A stretch of 7,195 nt of DNA from Planctomycetota bacterium (GTDB taxonomy: Bacteria; Planctomycetota; Planctomycetia; Pirellulales; Thermoguttaceae), in NCBI GenBank assembly GCA_021784975.1, contig JAJYGU010000341.1, forward strand, positions 1 through 7,195, given 5' to 3'. Of this stretch, positions 1 to 6,242 are shown piece by piece. The notes under the pieces are model-generated. The model worked only from the letters and a program-made list of their open reading frames with translations. It had not been told where the DNA came from and made no database searches. The translations under genes and the position numbers were made by a program. Numbering within the stretch: the first letter of the stretch is position 1; each line of letters starts with the position of its first letter.

Positions 1-30
1 CCCCCCTTTCGCCCGGCGGTCTTTTGCGTC

Positions 31-70
31 AAACCCGAAATCCCAAGTCCGAAAGTCGGATTTCGGGTTT
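31..70 (-). terminator. Stem-loop terminator after the efflux operon
   Basis: Bases 31-43 and 58-70 form a perfect 13-bp inverted repeat (AAACCCGAAATCC against its complement) around a 14-base loop. It starts 24 bases past the stop of the minus-strand MFS gene, where an operon terminator is expected. Read on the minus strand, the stem ends in TTT but no long U-run follows, so it is not a textbook intrinsic terminator. It could act in both directions on whatever lies left of the window. Confidence 0.6.
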
Positions 71-94
71 GTCTAGCTCGCCTCTGCGGGGCCC

Positions 95-1693
95 TTAATG
101 CACGGGAATTTCCATACCCTTCGTGAATGAGGAGCGGCGGAGCAGAAACACCAGCGGGGCCACGCAATAGGCGGCGATGGAAAACATCCAGAATAGGTCG
201 AAATACGACATGGCTGCCGCCTGCTGCTGCACCACTCGGTAAATCTGGTCCAGGGCCATCCGTCCGGCCGTAACCGTGTCATAGCCGGCGCGGTGGAACT
301 GCTGAGTCAGTGCGTTGCGGGCGTCGACGAAGGGCGGGTCGAACGCGGTCAGCCCTTCGCTCATCCGGCTCTGATGAAACTGGCCCCGCTGGGCCAACAC
401 CACGTTCACCACCGCGATGCCCAGGCTGGCCCCTTCGTTGCGGAGCATGTTGAACAGCCCGGTGGCATTGGTGCGTTGCTCGGCGGGCAGGTTCTCGTAA
501 GCCACCGCGTTAATCGGCGCGAAGATGAAGCCCATCCCAAACAACTGGGCGCAGCGGCGGACCACCAGGATCCACGGCGACACCTCGATATTCAGCAGCG
601 CCGACCAATAGCTGGCGGCTGCCAGGGAGACGATGCCGAAGAGGATCAGGTAGCGAGGCTGCGCCCCGCGCCCCAGCAGATAGCCGCTTATCGGCATGAA
701 CACCATGACGGCAATGCCTCCGGGCGACATGATCAGCCCGGCCGTATAGGCGTCGTAGCCGAACACCTCCTGCAACATCTGCGGCAGCAGCACGTTGCTG
801 CCGTACAGCACGGCGAACACGACATAGATGATCAGACAGCCGGCGGCGAAATTCCGGTCTTTCCACAGGCGGAGATTGAGGACCGGATGCGGATGGCGGA
901 GTTCCCAGGCCACGGCGGTGCTCAGGCTGACGATACCCACCACGATCAACACCAGCACCAGGCGGGAATTGAACCAGTCGTTTTCCTGTCCGCGATCATA
1001 GACGATCTCCAGGGCGGCCAGACCCACGGCAATCAGGCCCAGTCCCCAAAGATCCAGGTTGAGCGGCTTGCCGCGGCGGGCCTTCCGCTCGGCTTCCATG
1101 TGGGGCGGGTCGCGGACCACCAGGCTGGTCAGCACTAGCGACAGGCAGCCGACCGGCACGTTGATGTAGAAGATCCATCGCCAGTTGTAATTCTCGGTGA
1201 TGTAGCCCCCGAGCGTGGGACCAATGATGGGAGCGAACAGCACGGCGATGCCGTAGACGGCCATGGCCATGCCGATTTTCCGGGCAGGAAAGGTATCCAG
1301 CAGAATCGCCTGCTCGGAGGGCTGCAAACCGCCCCCGCCCATGCCTTGGAAGATTCGGCAGACCAGCAGCCAGAGCAGATTCGGGGCCATGCCACAAAGG
1401 ATCGAGCTGATGGTGAACAGAGCCACGCAGCCCATGTAGAATCGCTTGCGGCCGATCAATCCCGACACCCACCCGGACGCCGGCAGCACCACCGCATTGG
1501 CCACCAGATAGGTCGTCAGCAGCCAGGAGGCCTCGTCCACCGACACGCCAAGATCGCCGGCGATGTAGACCAGCGACACGTTGGCAATAGTGGTGTCGAG
1601 CACCTCCATGAACGTCGCCAACGTCACCGTCAAGGCGACGATCCAGGGGTTCACAGGTGGAGGGACCGCCGGAGAATTGTCCAAGCTGCTCAT
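95..1693 (-). CDS. DHA2-family MFS multidrug exporter (EmrB/QacA type)
   Basis: A 532-residue inner-membrane, proton-driven exporter of the 14-TM DHA2 (EmrB/QacA) group, usual in length and start to finish in sequence. Family signatures are in order: motif D1 LDTTIANVSL at about residues 32-41; motif A GWVSGLIGRKR at 74-84 in the loop after TM2; motif B around R113 (RIFQGMGGGG); motif C GIAVLFAPIIGPTLGG at 148-163; and the DHA2-typical NWRWIFYINVP at 170-180. Hydrophobic segments continue to the C terminus. The ATG at 1691-1693 lies 9 bases after the stop of the upstream fusion-protein gene, with no clear Shine-Dalgarno, so translation is probably coupled to it. The pair implies a tripartite pump that needs an outer-membrane channel encoded elsewhere. 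Known substrates of relatives are hydrophobic drugs and uncouplers; the substrate here cannot be read from sequence. Confidence 0.95.
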   Translation of the reverse strand: MSSLDNSPAVPPPVNPWIVALTVTLATFMEVLDTTIANVSLVYIAGDLGVSVDEASWLLTTYLVANAVVLPASGWVSGLIGRKRFYMGCVALFTISSILCGMAPNLLWLLVCRIFQGMGGGGLQPSEQAILLDTFPARKIGMAMAVYGIAVLFAPIIGPTLGGYITENYNWRWIFYINVPVGCLSLVLTSLVVRDPPHMEAERKARRGKPLNLDLWGLGLIAVGLAALEIVYDRGQENDWFNSRLVLVLIVVGIVSLSTAVAWELRHPHPVLNLRLWKDRNFAAGCLIIYVVFAVLYGSNVLLPQMLQEVFGYDAYTAGLIMSPGGIAVMVFMPISGYLLGRGAQPRYLILFGIVSLAAASYWSALLNIEVSPWILVVRRCAQLFGMGFIFAPINAVAYENLPAEQRTNATGLFNMLRNEGASLGIAVVNVVLAQRGQFHQSRMSEGLTAFDPPFVDARNALTQQFHRAGYDTVTAGRMALDQIYRVVQQQAAAMSYFDLFWMFSIAAYCVAPLVFLLRRSSFTKGMEIPVH

Positions 1694-1702
1694 GCTTCGA
1701 CA

Positions 1703-3139
1703 CTAGGGTCGGGGCTCGGTGGGGCGCAGAGGAAGCGAGGCGTAGGGCTGCAACATCTCGCCCGCCCGCGGGCCGGTGGGCGGCTCCTTATAGTACACGT
1801 AGGGAACCACCGACAGCCCGACGAACAACGGCGCCTTGTCCGGGTCGTAGTCGGTCAACTCGATGCGGACCGGCAGGCGTTGGACAATCTTGACGAAATT
1901 ACCGGTGGCGTTCTGCGGGGGCAGCAGGGCCAACGTCTGACCAGTCCCCATGGTAAAGCCGGTGATGCGGCCCTCGAACTCGCGCCGGCTGCCGTACATA
2001 TCCACTTCGCAGCGGGCCCGCTGGCCGATCCTGAGGTCGGCCAATTGCGTCTCCTTGAAGTTGGCGTCGATCCAAATCTCCCGCAGCGAACGGACGGCCA
2101 TCAGGCTCTGCCCGGCCTGGACGTTGTTTCCGGGATTGACGTTGCGGCGGGTGACCACCCCGTCGATCTCGCTGACGATATCGCAATACCGCAGATTCAG
2201 TTGGGCCTGTTCCAAGTTTCGCCGGGCCTGACGCAAATTGGCGTCCGCCTGCTGGACGGCCGGAGCGGCGGCCAGCGTCCGCTCTAGATATCGCTCCGGG
2301 TTCTCCGCCTGGTAGGCATTGATCGCCTGGTTCGGACCGGCGGTGGGCGGCACGGGAAAAAAGCCGAATTGGGCCAGGCTCTGCAAAAAGTCCGCCGCCG
2401 TTTGACGGACCACCGAGAAGTTCTCCGCCAGGTTTGGCGGCGCCTCCGCCAGATCGCCGCCGGCGGACGGCTGAGCCGGAAGCCCCAGCCCGACGCGCAG
2501 GGCGTAGACCGTCTGAAGGGCCTGGTCGACGGCCGCCTGGTCGACCTTGACGGTTTGCCGGCGGACGTCCAATTCCTCCTTGCTGACGCCCCCGCTGGGC
2601 GCCAATTCCTCGCCGCGGCGGAGATTGGCCTCCGCCAGGTTGAGCATTGCCCGCTTGCTGCTCAAGGTGGCCACGCTGGCCCGCAGGTTGGCGATCTGGT
2701 TGTGGACGTCCTCGATGGCGTGTTGCAGCCGGTAGCGGGTGGCGCGGGCCTGGGCCAACTGGCCGCGGACCTGGGCCTTGGCCGCCGTCAGATTCGCCTC
2801 GGCCACCGCCACAGCGGCTTGTTGTATGGCGACTTGAACCTGATACGGTTCCTTGTCGAGTTGCACCAGCAAGTCGCCGGCCTTGACGCGGTAGTTGTCG
2901 TCGACCAACACCTTGCTCACCTGCCCCGCTACCCGGGGAGCGACGAACGTCACATGGCCGTTGACGTAGGCGTCGTCGGTCGACACCGTGTTGAGCGTCG
3001 TCAGCACCCAAGGCGCGAGCAGATAGCCTCCAATCACCAGGGCGAGTACGAGGGCCGCCAGCCACAGACCTTTTCGCAACAGGCGGAATCGCGGCCCAGC
3101 CTTGGGCGGCTCCGGCGGGATGTCGTCAGTGAGCGTCAT
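1703..3139 (-). CDS. EmrA/HlyD-family periplasmic membrane fusion protein
   Basis: The adaptor (478 residues) that would link the MFS exporter to an outer-membrane channel. It has a short cytoplasmic N terminus, one TM anchor (about 25-46), then STDDAYVNGH at 53-62, the hallmark of EmrA-type proteins. Next come the first half of the barrel-sandwich (APRVAGQVSKVLV, about 67-79, and VKAGDLLVQLD, about 85-95), an Ala/Gln/Arg-rich alpha-helical hairpin (about 105-315), the second lipoyl half (about 320-350, with NPGNNVQAGQ) and a beta-barrel region (about 355-450). EmrA is near 390 residues; the excess is mostly a Pro/Ala-rich stretch at about 216-290 inside the hairpin. I chose the ATG at 3139. 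An in-frame start at 3250 is possible but would overlap the upstream gene by 65 bases and add a tail that reads as an out-of-frame shadow of it. No clear Shine-Dalgarno precedes 3139. Confidence 0.93.
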   Translation of the reverse strand: MTLTDDIPPEPPKAGPRFRLLRKGLWLAALVLALVIGGYLLAPWVLTTLNTVSTDDAYVNGHVTFVAPRVAGQVSKVLVDDNYRVKAGDLLVQLDKEPYQVQVAIQQAAVAVAEANLTAAKAQVRGQLAQARATRYRLQHAIEDVHNQIANLRASVATLSSKRAMLNLAEANLRRGEELAPSGGVSKEELDVRRQTVKVDQAAVDQALQTVYALRVGLGLPAQPSAGGDLAEAPPNLAENFSVVRQTAADFLQSLAQFGFFPVPPTAGPNQAINAYQAENPERYLERTLAAAPAVQQADANLRQARRNLEQAQLNLRYCDIVSEIDGVVTRRNVNPGNNVQAGQSLMAVRSLREIWIDANFKETQLADLRIGQRARCEVDMYGSRREFEGRITGFTMGTGQTLALLPPQNATGNFVKIVQRLPVRIELTDYDPDKAPLFVGLSVVPYVYYKEPPTGPRAGEMLQPYASLPLRPTEPRP

Positions 3140-3185
3140 GCGGCTAGAAGAATCCAACGGACGATGGTTCCGGCTCCCGGCCGGC

Positions 3186-3869
3186 TCAGGCCAGTAGGAC
3201 GGCCACAATGCCGGCCAGGAAGACGCCGTCTCCCACGCCGGCCCCGCCAATCGAGGCCACCGGGGCGCCGAGTTGCTGGATTCGGTACAGGTTGAGGATA
3301 TCTGCTCCCAAGAGCGTGCCCACGCTGCCGGCGATGTACGCCAAAGGGGCGGCCCGTTGCCGCGAGATGACCAGCGCCGCCAGCGCGGCTACTACCGGCG
3401 CGATCAAGGGGGAAATCGCGATCCCCAGCCCGCGCACCGGCGTGGCGAACCAGTGGGTGACCGCCGCCACCACCGCGATGGCCAGCGCACCCTTCACGTA
3501 CAGACGATGTTCCACCAGCAAGTAGATCGACAGGAGCAAGGGGATGACCGCTCCGCCGAGATTGATGGCCAGCACCGTTCTTCCCTCATGTTCCACCGTT
3601 GGAACGACATATTCCACCCCAAAGAAATCCACCACCTTGTGGACCACCATGTCTTTTCCCGGGAGTTCGGCGATGGGAATATTGACCCCGCTGCCCAGCA
3701 GCGACAGCAGGAGAATGGCGAACACATAGCGGTGGTGAATGCCCATCTTCTCGTAGGCGTAGGTAATCACCTTGATTTCCACCAACGCGATTACCACCAC
3801 CAGTACCAGGCCCAATAGCAGCATGAAAAGCGGCGTTACCGGAAAGTAATGCATAGGCGAAGGTTGCAC
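3186..3869 (-). CDS. DUF1614-type multi-pass membrane protein
   Basis: A 227-residue hydrophobic protein that matches my knowledge of the DUF1614 family; its function is not established. About six or seven TM segments are visible (roughly 11-34, 48-66, 100-120, 126-141, 150-169, 176-192, 208-226). Conserved-looking loops include NLGGAVIP (103-110), THWFATPVRGLGI (138-150), AGSVGTLLGADIL (180-192) and a glycine-rich GAPVASIGGAGVGDGVFLAG (201-220). Asp, His and Gly inside or beside membrane helices suggest a transport or enzymatic role, but that is inference. The start is a GTG at 3867-3869 with GGGAG six bases upstream; an ATG at 3852-3854 (five residues shorter) is the alternative. It is the first gene of the minus-strand operon, 46 bases before the fusion protein, so it may be co-expressed with the pump. 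Confidence 0.85.
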   Translation of the reverse strand: MQPSPMHYFPVTPLFMLLLGLVLVVVIALVEIKVITYAYEKMGIHHRYVFAILLLSLLGSGVNIPIAELPGKDMVVHKVVDFFGVEYVVPTVEHEGRTVLAINLGGAVIPLLLSIYLLVEHRLYVKGALAIAVVAAVTHWFATPVRGLGIAISPLIAPVVAALAALVISRQRAAPLAYIAGSVGTLLGADILNLYRIQQLGAPVASIGGAGVGDGVFLAGIVAVLLA

Positions 3870-3921
3870 AGCCGACTCCCGTCAACAAGCTCGCAGGGCT
3901 CAAAAAGGTCCGGCCTCGGCC

Positions 3922-3980
3922 CCCAAGGGGGGAGGTCCCATCATCGCGGCCTCCTGCCGACAAACCGGGACAGTCCCCAC
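3922..3980. repeat. Palindromic hairpin repeat, copy 1
   Basis: The element starts CCCAAGGGG and ends GGGACAGTCCCCAC, and aligns along its length with the copy at 4089-4149. Its right arm (CCTGCCGACAAACC, then GGGACAGTCCCC at 3967-3978) is well kept. Its left arm (about 3927-3950, GGGGGGAGGTCCC) has decayed, so the hairpin is imperfect. It lies about 50 bases upstream of the DUF1614 start. REP/MITE-like nature is inference from repetition and symmetry; no transposase is in the window. Confidence 0.75.
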
Positions 3981-4054
3981 GCCGCAGACCGAACCACTCT
4001 GCGGTCGGACTTATTCTAACTCCGTCGCGCCGGCTGGCAATCGGGGCACACAGC

Positions 4055-4078
4055 GGCCCTGTACGGATTTTTGTGTCA
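4055..4078. repeat. Decayed single arm of the hairpin repeat
   Basis: This stretch (CTGT at 4059-4062, then GGATTTTTGTGTCA at 4065-4078) resembles the arm of the neighbouring element read in the other orientation (CTGTCCC, then GATTTTTGTGGCA). The palindromic core itself is broken. It may be a relict copy left between the two clear ones; a chance match is possible. Confidence 0.35.
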
Positions 4079-4088
4079 CACGGCTGGT

Positions 4089-4149
4089 CCCAAGGGGACA
4101 GTCCCATTTTTTTTTGGCGTCCTGCCACAAAAATCGGGACAGTCCCCAC
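4089..4149. repeat. Palindromic hairpin repeat, copy 2
   Basis: Two arms, GGGGACAGTCCC-A-T9-GGC (4094-4118) and GCC-ACAAAAAT-C-GGGACAGTCCCC (4124-4147), can fold into one long imperfect hairpin with a five-base loop. The midpoint of each GGGAC-A-GTCCC core faces A against A. It is a direct repeat of 3922-3980, beginning with the same CCCAAGGGG and ending with the same GTCCCCAC. It lies in the divergent spacer, upstream of the candidate promoter of the secretin-domain gene. The run of nine Ts is the only long homopolymer of its kind in the window. Confidence 0.8.
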
Positions 4150-4166
4150 ACAGCTTTCTTAGAGCG

Positions 4167-4195
4167 TTGGCCCGCCCACCGGCCGCGCATAAAAT
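4167..4195 (+). promoter_or_regulatory. Candidate sigma-70-type promoter
   Basis: TTGGCC (4167-4172, 4 of 6 to TTGACA) and TAAAAT (4190-4195, 5 of 6 to TATAAT) are separated by 17 bases, the optimal spacing. The site is 64 bases upstream of the ATG at 4259 and sits in the only short A/T-rich patch of this GC-rich stretch. A 9-bp inverted repeat (4170-4178 and 4201-4209) brackets the -10. Read by eye only. Confidence 0.4.
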
Positions 4196-4209
4196 TCCCT
4201 TGGGCGGGC
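4170..4209. promoter_or_regulatory. 9-bp inverted repeat around the -10: possible operator
   Basis: GCCCGCCCA (4170-4178) and TGGGCGGGC (4201-4209) are perfect reverse complements with a 22-base spacer that contains the candidate -10. This could be a repressor operator or a 5' hairpin. GC-rich DNA makes such arms by chance more often than usual, so the role is uncertain. Confidence 0.35.
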
Positions 4210-4258
4210 GGTGCCCGAAAGAGGGTCACTTCCGGGGCGTAACCAAGGGGGTTCGGAT

Positions 4259-5080
4259 ATGCGTGGCAATACGTCAGCTTTAATAGCGATCTTGGTTTCA
4301 GGATGCATGGTTGGCGTGGGTTGCTCTATCGCGGCCAGCATGGCCTCCGGCCAACCGGCGGCGAATGCCGCTCCTTCGTCGCCGGTTTCTGAGCAGCCCC
4401 GCCAAGTCAAGCTCCTCGTTTTGAAGCGTGCCGACGCGGGCGCAGTGGCCAAGGAACTGGCTGAGATTTTCCCGCCAGACGCAGCCCGGATTGTCGCCGA
4501 CCAGCGCACCAACACACTGATCGTGGCGGCCCCGGCGGCGATGCAAGCCACCGTGCTGGGGCTGGTCGAGAAGCTCGACCTGCCGGCAGGACACGCAGGG
4601 GTAGCGACCACCCCAGCGGCGAGCGCTCCGCCGGCCGGCCGGTCGGTGGACGTGGTTCCGATCCGGCGGGGCAAGCCGCGGCTGATCGCCGCGGCCATGG
4701 AAAAATTGCTGGCCGAGCGGCCGGCGGGCAGCGACCAAGCGGCCATCGCGGTGGTCCGGGCCCCGCCTATGGTCCGCAAGGTGTTAAACTCCCTCTTCGC
4801 CCCCTTGCCGCCTCAAAATGCACCTCAACGCGAAGAGCCAAAGCCGTCATCGCCACCGCCCAGCCAATCGACCTCCGCTGCCAACCCCGCCGGCGGCCGA
4901 AATCGCTTGCAGGTCACGATCTTGCACCTTTCGCCGGCCGAGGGGGCGGAGGTGGAACAGGCCCTCGCACAGGCGATTAACCGGGGTCCGCAGGCCGGGA
5001 CGGTGGCAGAGACAGCCCGCGGAACAGCCAGCCACCCGCTTCCGCTCATGGCCGCCAAGCAGGAAAAGCCGCTCCGCTAA
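4259..5080 (+). CDS. Secretin N-domain lipoprotein-like protein without a secretin pore
   Basis: A 273-residue exported protein. The N terminus carries a signal peptide with a lipobox-like LVSGC (12-16), so Cys16 may be lipidated. Residues 50-107 form a clear secretin N-type (N1/NolW-like) domain: VKLLVLKRADAGAVAKELA, then the family's ADQRTNTLIVAAP (80-92) and a closing helix to KLD. A second, weaker repeat spans about 129-181 (VDVVPIRRGKP to VLNSLF). After a Pro/Ser linker (about 184-214) a third begins at LQVTILHLSPAEGAEVEQAL (217-236) and then breaks off into a polar tail. The C-terminal secretin beta-barrel of GspD/PilQ is absent, so it cannot form a pore by itself. A role in a secretion or pilus assembly, or simply in the envelope, is inference. 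AAGGGGG seven bases before the ATG at 4259 fixes this start over a GTG at 4211. It is transcribed divergently from the efflux operon. Confidence 0.8.
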   Translation: MRGNTSALIAILVSGCMVGVGCSIAASMASGQPAANAAPSSPVSEQPRQVKLLVLKRADAGAVAKELAEIFPPDAARIVADQRTNTLIVAAPAAMQATVLGLVEKLDLPAGHAGVATTPAASAPPAGRSVDVVPIRRGKPRLIAAAMEKLLAERPAGSDQAAIAVVRAPPMVRKVLNSLFAPLPPQNAPQREEPKPSSPPPSQSTSAANPAGGRNRLQVTILHLSPAEGAEVEQALAQAINRGPQAGTVAETARGTASHPLPLMAAKQEKPLR

Positions 5081-5119
5081 GGCGTCGCGCCAAAATAATA
5101 AGATGATTTTTCCCGGTGG

Positions 5120-5142
5120 AGCGAGGGCGTCTCGCCCGCGCT
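5120..5142. terminator. GC-rich hairpin after the secretin-domain gene
   Basis: AGCG-a-GGGCG, loop TCT, CGCCC-g-CGCT: nine base pairs with one A-G mismatch, starting 40 bases after the stop at 5080. There is no T-run downstream (five Ts precede it at 5107-5111), so a classic intrinsic terminator is doubtful. It may instead be a dispersed intergenic repeat; similar hairpins built on GGCGTCTCGCC are, from memory, common in some planctomycete genomes. Confidence 0.4.
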
Positions 5143-5255
5143 GCCAAACACATTCAGGTTATTGTCAGGCGGCGACTAAGCGGATGTTGTCCTGAAGGCA
5201 CCCAGCAATCCGCCTAGCCAGGACGGCTGATCTCGCCCGCCCCCAAGCCGATTGA

Positions 5256-5283
5256 TTGACCGTCGGGGCGGCTTCCTAACAAT
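5256..5283 (+). promoter_or_regulatory. Weak candidate promoter before the leader ORF
   Basis: TTGACC (5256-5261, 5 of 6 to TTGACA), a 16-base spacer and AACAAT (5278-5283, 4 of 6 to TATAAT). It is placed 22 bases before the possible leader ORF at 5305. The -10 is poor, so this is only a suggestion. The rest of the 5081-5402 spacer, apart from the hairpin and leader ORF, shows nothing I can name. Confidence 0.22.
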
Positions 5284-5304
5284 TGTATTAGAAGAGGCGA
5301 AGCG

Positions 5305-5406
5305 ATGATTGTGGTCGCCGCCCAGCGGCGTGTAGGTTTTGAGTGCTGTTATCGCTGTGTGCGCAGAGGCGAGCGACAGCGAGCTGAAGGAGGTCAAAAA
5401 TCATGA
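5305..5406 (+). CDS. Possible 33-residue leader ORF overlapping the next start
   Basis: ATG at 5305 is preceded by AGAGG (5293-5297) at seven bases and runs 33 codons to TGA at 5404-5406. That stop shares ATGA with the ATG at 5403 of the next gene, the classic layout of translational coupling. The Shine-Dalgarno of that gene lies within the last codons of this ORF. The peptide starts MIVVAAQRR, has a Cys-rich centre (ECCYRC, 14-19) and a polar tail rich in Arg, Gly and Gln. It has no recognised family, signal peptide or TM segment. It could be a regulatory upstream ORF or an accidental one; chance short ORFs are frequent in GC-rich DNA. Confidence 0.35.
   Translation: MIVVAAQRRVGFECCYRCVRRGERQRAEGGQKS
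5387..5394 (+). promoter_or_regulatory. Strong ribosome binding site deciding the 5403 start
   Basis: AAGGAGGT, a near-perfect anti-16S match, eight bases before the ATG at 5403. It is the best such site in the window. Because it lies inside the in-frame upstream extension of the following membrane protein (which could otherwise start at TTG 5339), it argues strongly that translation begins at 5403 and that the body of that gene is frameshifted relative to its start. Confidence 0.7.
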
Positions 5407-6187
5407 TTACTGCAGAGAGCAACCGGACGCAAGCGCGGGGGCGCCGCCGTTCGAAGGGCAGGCGCAAGCCGGTCAGGCTCCGTCGTTGGCGGAGCGGCCT
5501 ACGGTCGGCGAGCGTATCCAGTTACCGGTGCGCGAGCCGTTCTGGTTTCTGAGTCTGGTCGTGGCGGGCGCAACCATTGGTTCGATGTGGGCCTTGGGAG
5601 CAGTGGTGCTGGGCATTTTGGGGCTCGCGGGCCTGCTGGCGACCTATATGTTTTCGGTGGCCGCCATTACTCTGGGTTCAGCCTTCCTGATGCTGGCGGC
5701 GGTGGGCAGGGTCTGGACGCGGATGTTCCGCTTTGAAGAGTATCGGGTGGCCTGGGACCGGTTTGCTTTTTCGACCGGGCAGACCCTGGTAGTAATCGCC
5801 GGGCTGGCGGCTATTGCCCTGGGCATTCTTCATTTGTTGTTCCCGGCGGCCACGGTACTCGGCGGAGTGGCCATCCTGGCCCTGGGAGCGGGATTGGTCT
5901 GCCACAGCGCGGTCATGCGGCGGATAGGTGGCTTCACCAGTCAAGGCGTAGGCGCCGCTGAAGCCGACCGACCCGTGGTCATCAACGCCCTGTCGGTGGC
6001 CCCGGTGCGGGATTTTCTGGTGGGCCTGGGGGTGGTTGCCCTTGGAGTTCTGACGATTCTGGGTCTGGCCCCGATGGTTTTGGGGCTGGTGGCGGTGTTG
6101 GCCCTGGGGGGCGCAGTCACCCTTGCCATTTCAACGATCTGCGGTGCGAGCGTGGCGAGCTTGCGAAAGTATTGCGCAAAGAGTTAA
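5403..6187 (+). CDS. HdeD/DUF308-like multi-TM repeat protein, apparent frameshift near its start
   Basis: The body reads in one frame to TAA at 6185-6187, but the ATG at 5403, behind an ideal ribosome site, is in another frame and as written stops near 5550. Adding one G to the G-run at 5437-5441 joins them into a smooth 261-residue protein (MITAESNRTQARGAPPFEGQ onward). As sequenced, the body could only start at TTG 5339 or TTG 5486. After a polar N terminus (to about 45) come about six TM helices in three similar two-helix units: about 48-103, 127-174 and 204-254. Each carries the pattern ALG-x-L-x(2)-L followed by VLG-x-VAxLALG or a variant. This resembles HdeD/DUF308 membrane proteins; function is unknown, and acid resistance applies only to the enteric HdeD. 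The frameshift may be a sequencing error, a mutation or recoding. Confidence 0.7.
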
Positions 6188-6205
6188 CGCACGCCCATCG
6201 CCTGC

Positions 6206-6242
6206 CGAAAGCCGCGCCGACACATCAGTCGGCCGGCTTTCG
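6206..6242 (+). terminator. Long stem-loop terminator between the repeat protein and the protease
   Basis: CGAAAGCCG (6206-6214) pairs with CGGCTTTCG (6234-6242) and, past a single bulged C, GCCGA (6216-6220) pairs with TCGGC (6229-6233) around an eight-base loop. That is a 14-bp stem beginning 19 bases after the stop at 6187. The A-tract/T-tract symmetry (AAAGCC and GGCTTT) is typical of bidirectional terminators, although no long T-run follows. If it works, the downstream protease needs its own promoter, which I could not identify in the 63 bases before its ATG. Confidence 0.6.

Noticed and set aside
293..1138. Long plus-strand open frame opposite the MFS gene (and similar frames at 1346-2287 and 2369-3295)
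   Set aside because: The products are rich in His, Gln, Arg and Gly with no fold or motif, typical of antisense shadows of GC-rich membrane and coiled-coil genes.
3140..3250. Longer N terminus of the fusion protein from the in-frame start at 3250
   Set aside because: It would overlap the 3' end of the DUF1614 gene by 65 bases, and the added residues (Trp/Pro/Ser-rich) do not look like the family; MTLTDD at 3139 fits better.
3982..4004. 7-bp stem CCGCAGA/TCTGCGG between the repeat copies
   Set aside because: Short arms with a nine-base loop, no T-run, and not adjacent to a stop codon; compatible with chance in GC-rich DNA.
3922..4149. CRISPR-like array from the repeated GGGACAGTCCC
   Set aside because: Only a few copies with irregular spacing and inverted orientation, spacers of unequal length and no cas gene; the symmetry fits REP-like hairpins instead.
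5305..5406. Leader ORF as a remnant of a formylglycine-type variable protein (RRVGFECC recalls VGFRC ends)
   Set aside because: The similarity is only four or five residues, with no upstream coding sequence in frame (stop at 5257-5259) and no reverse transcriptase or template repeat in the window.
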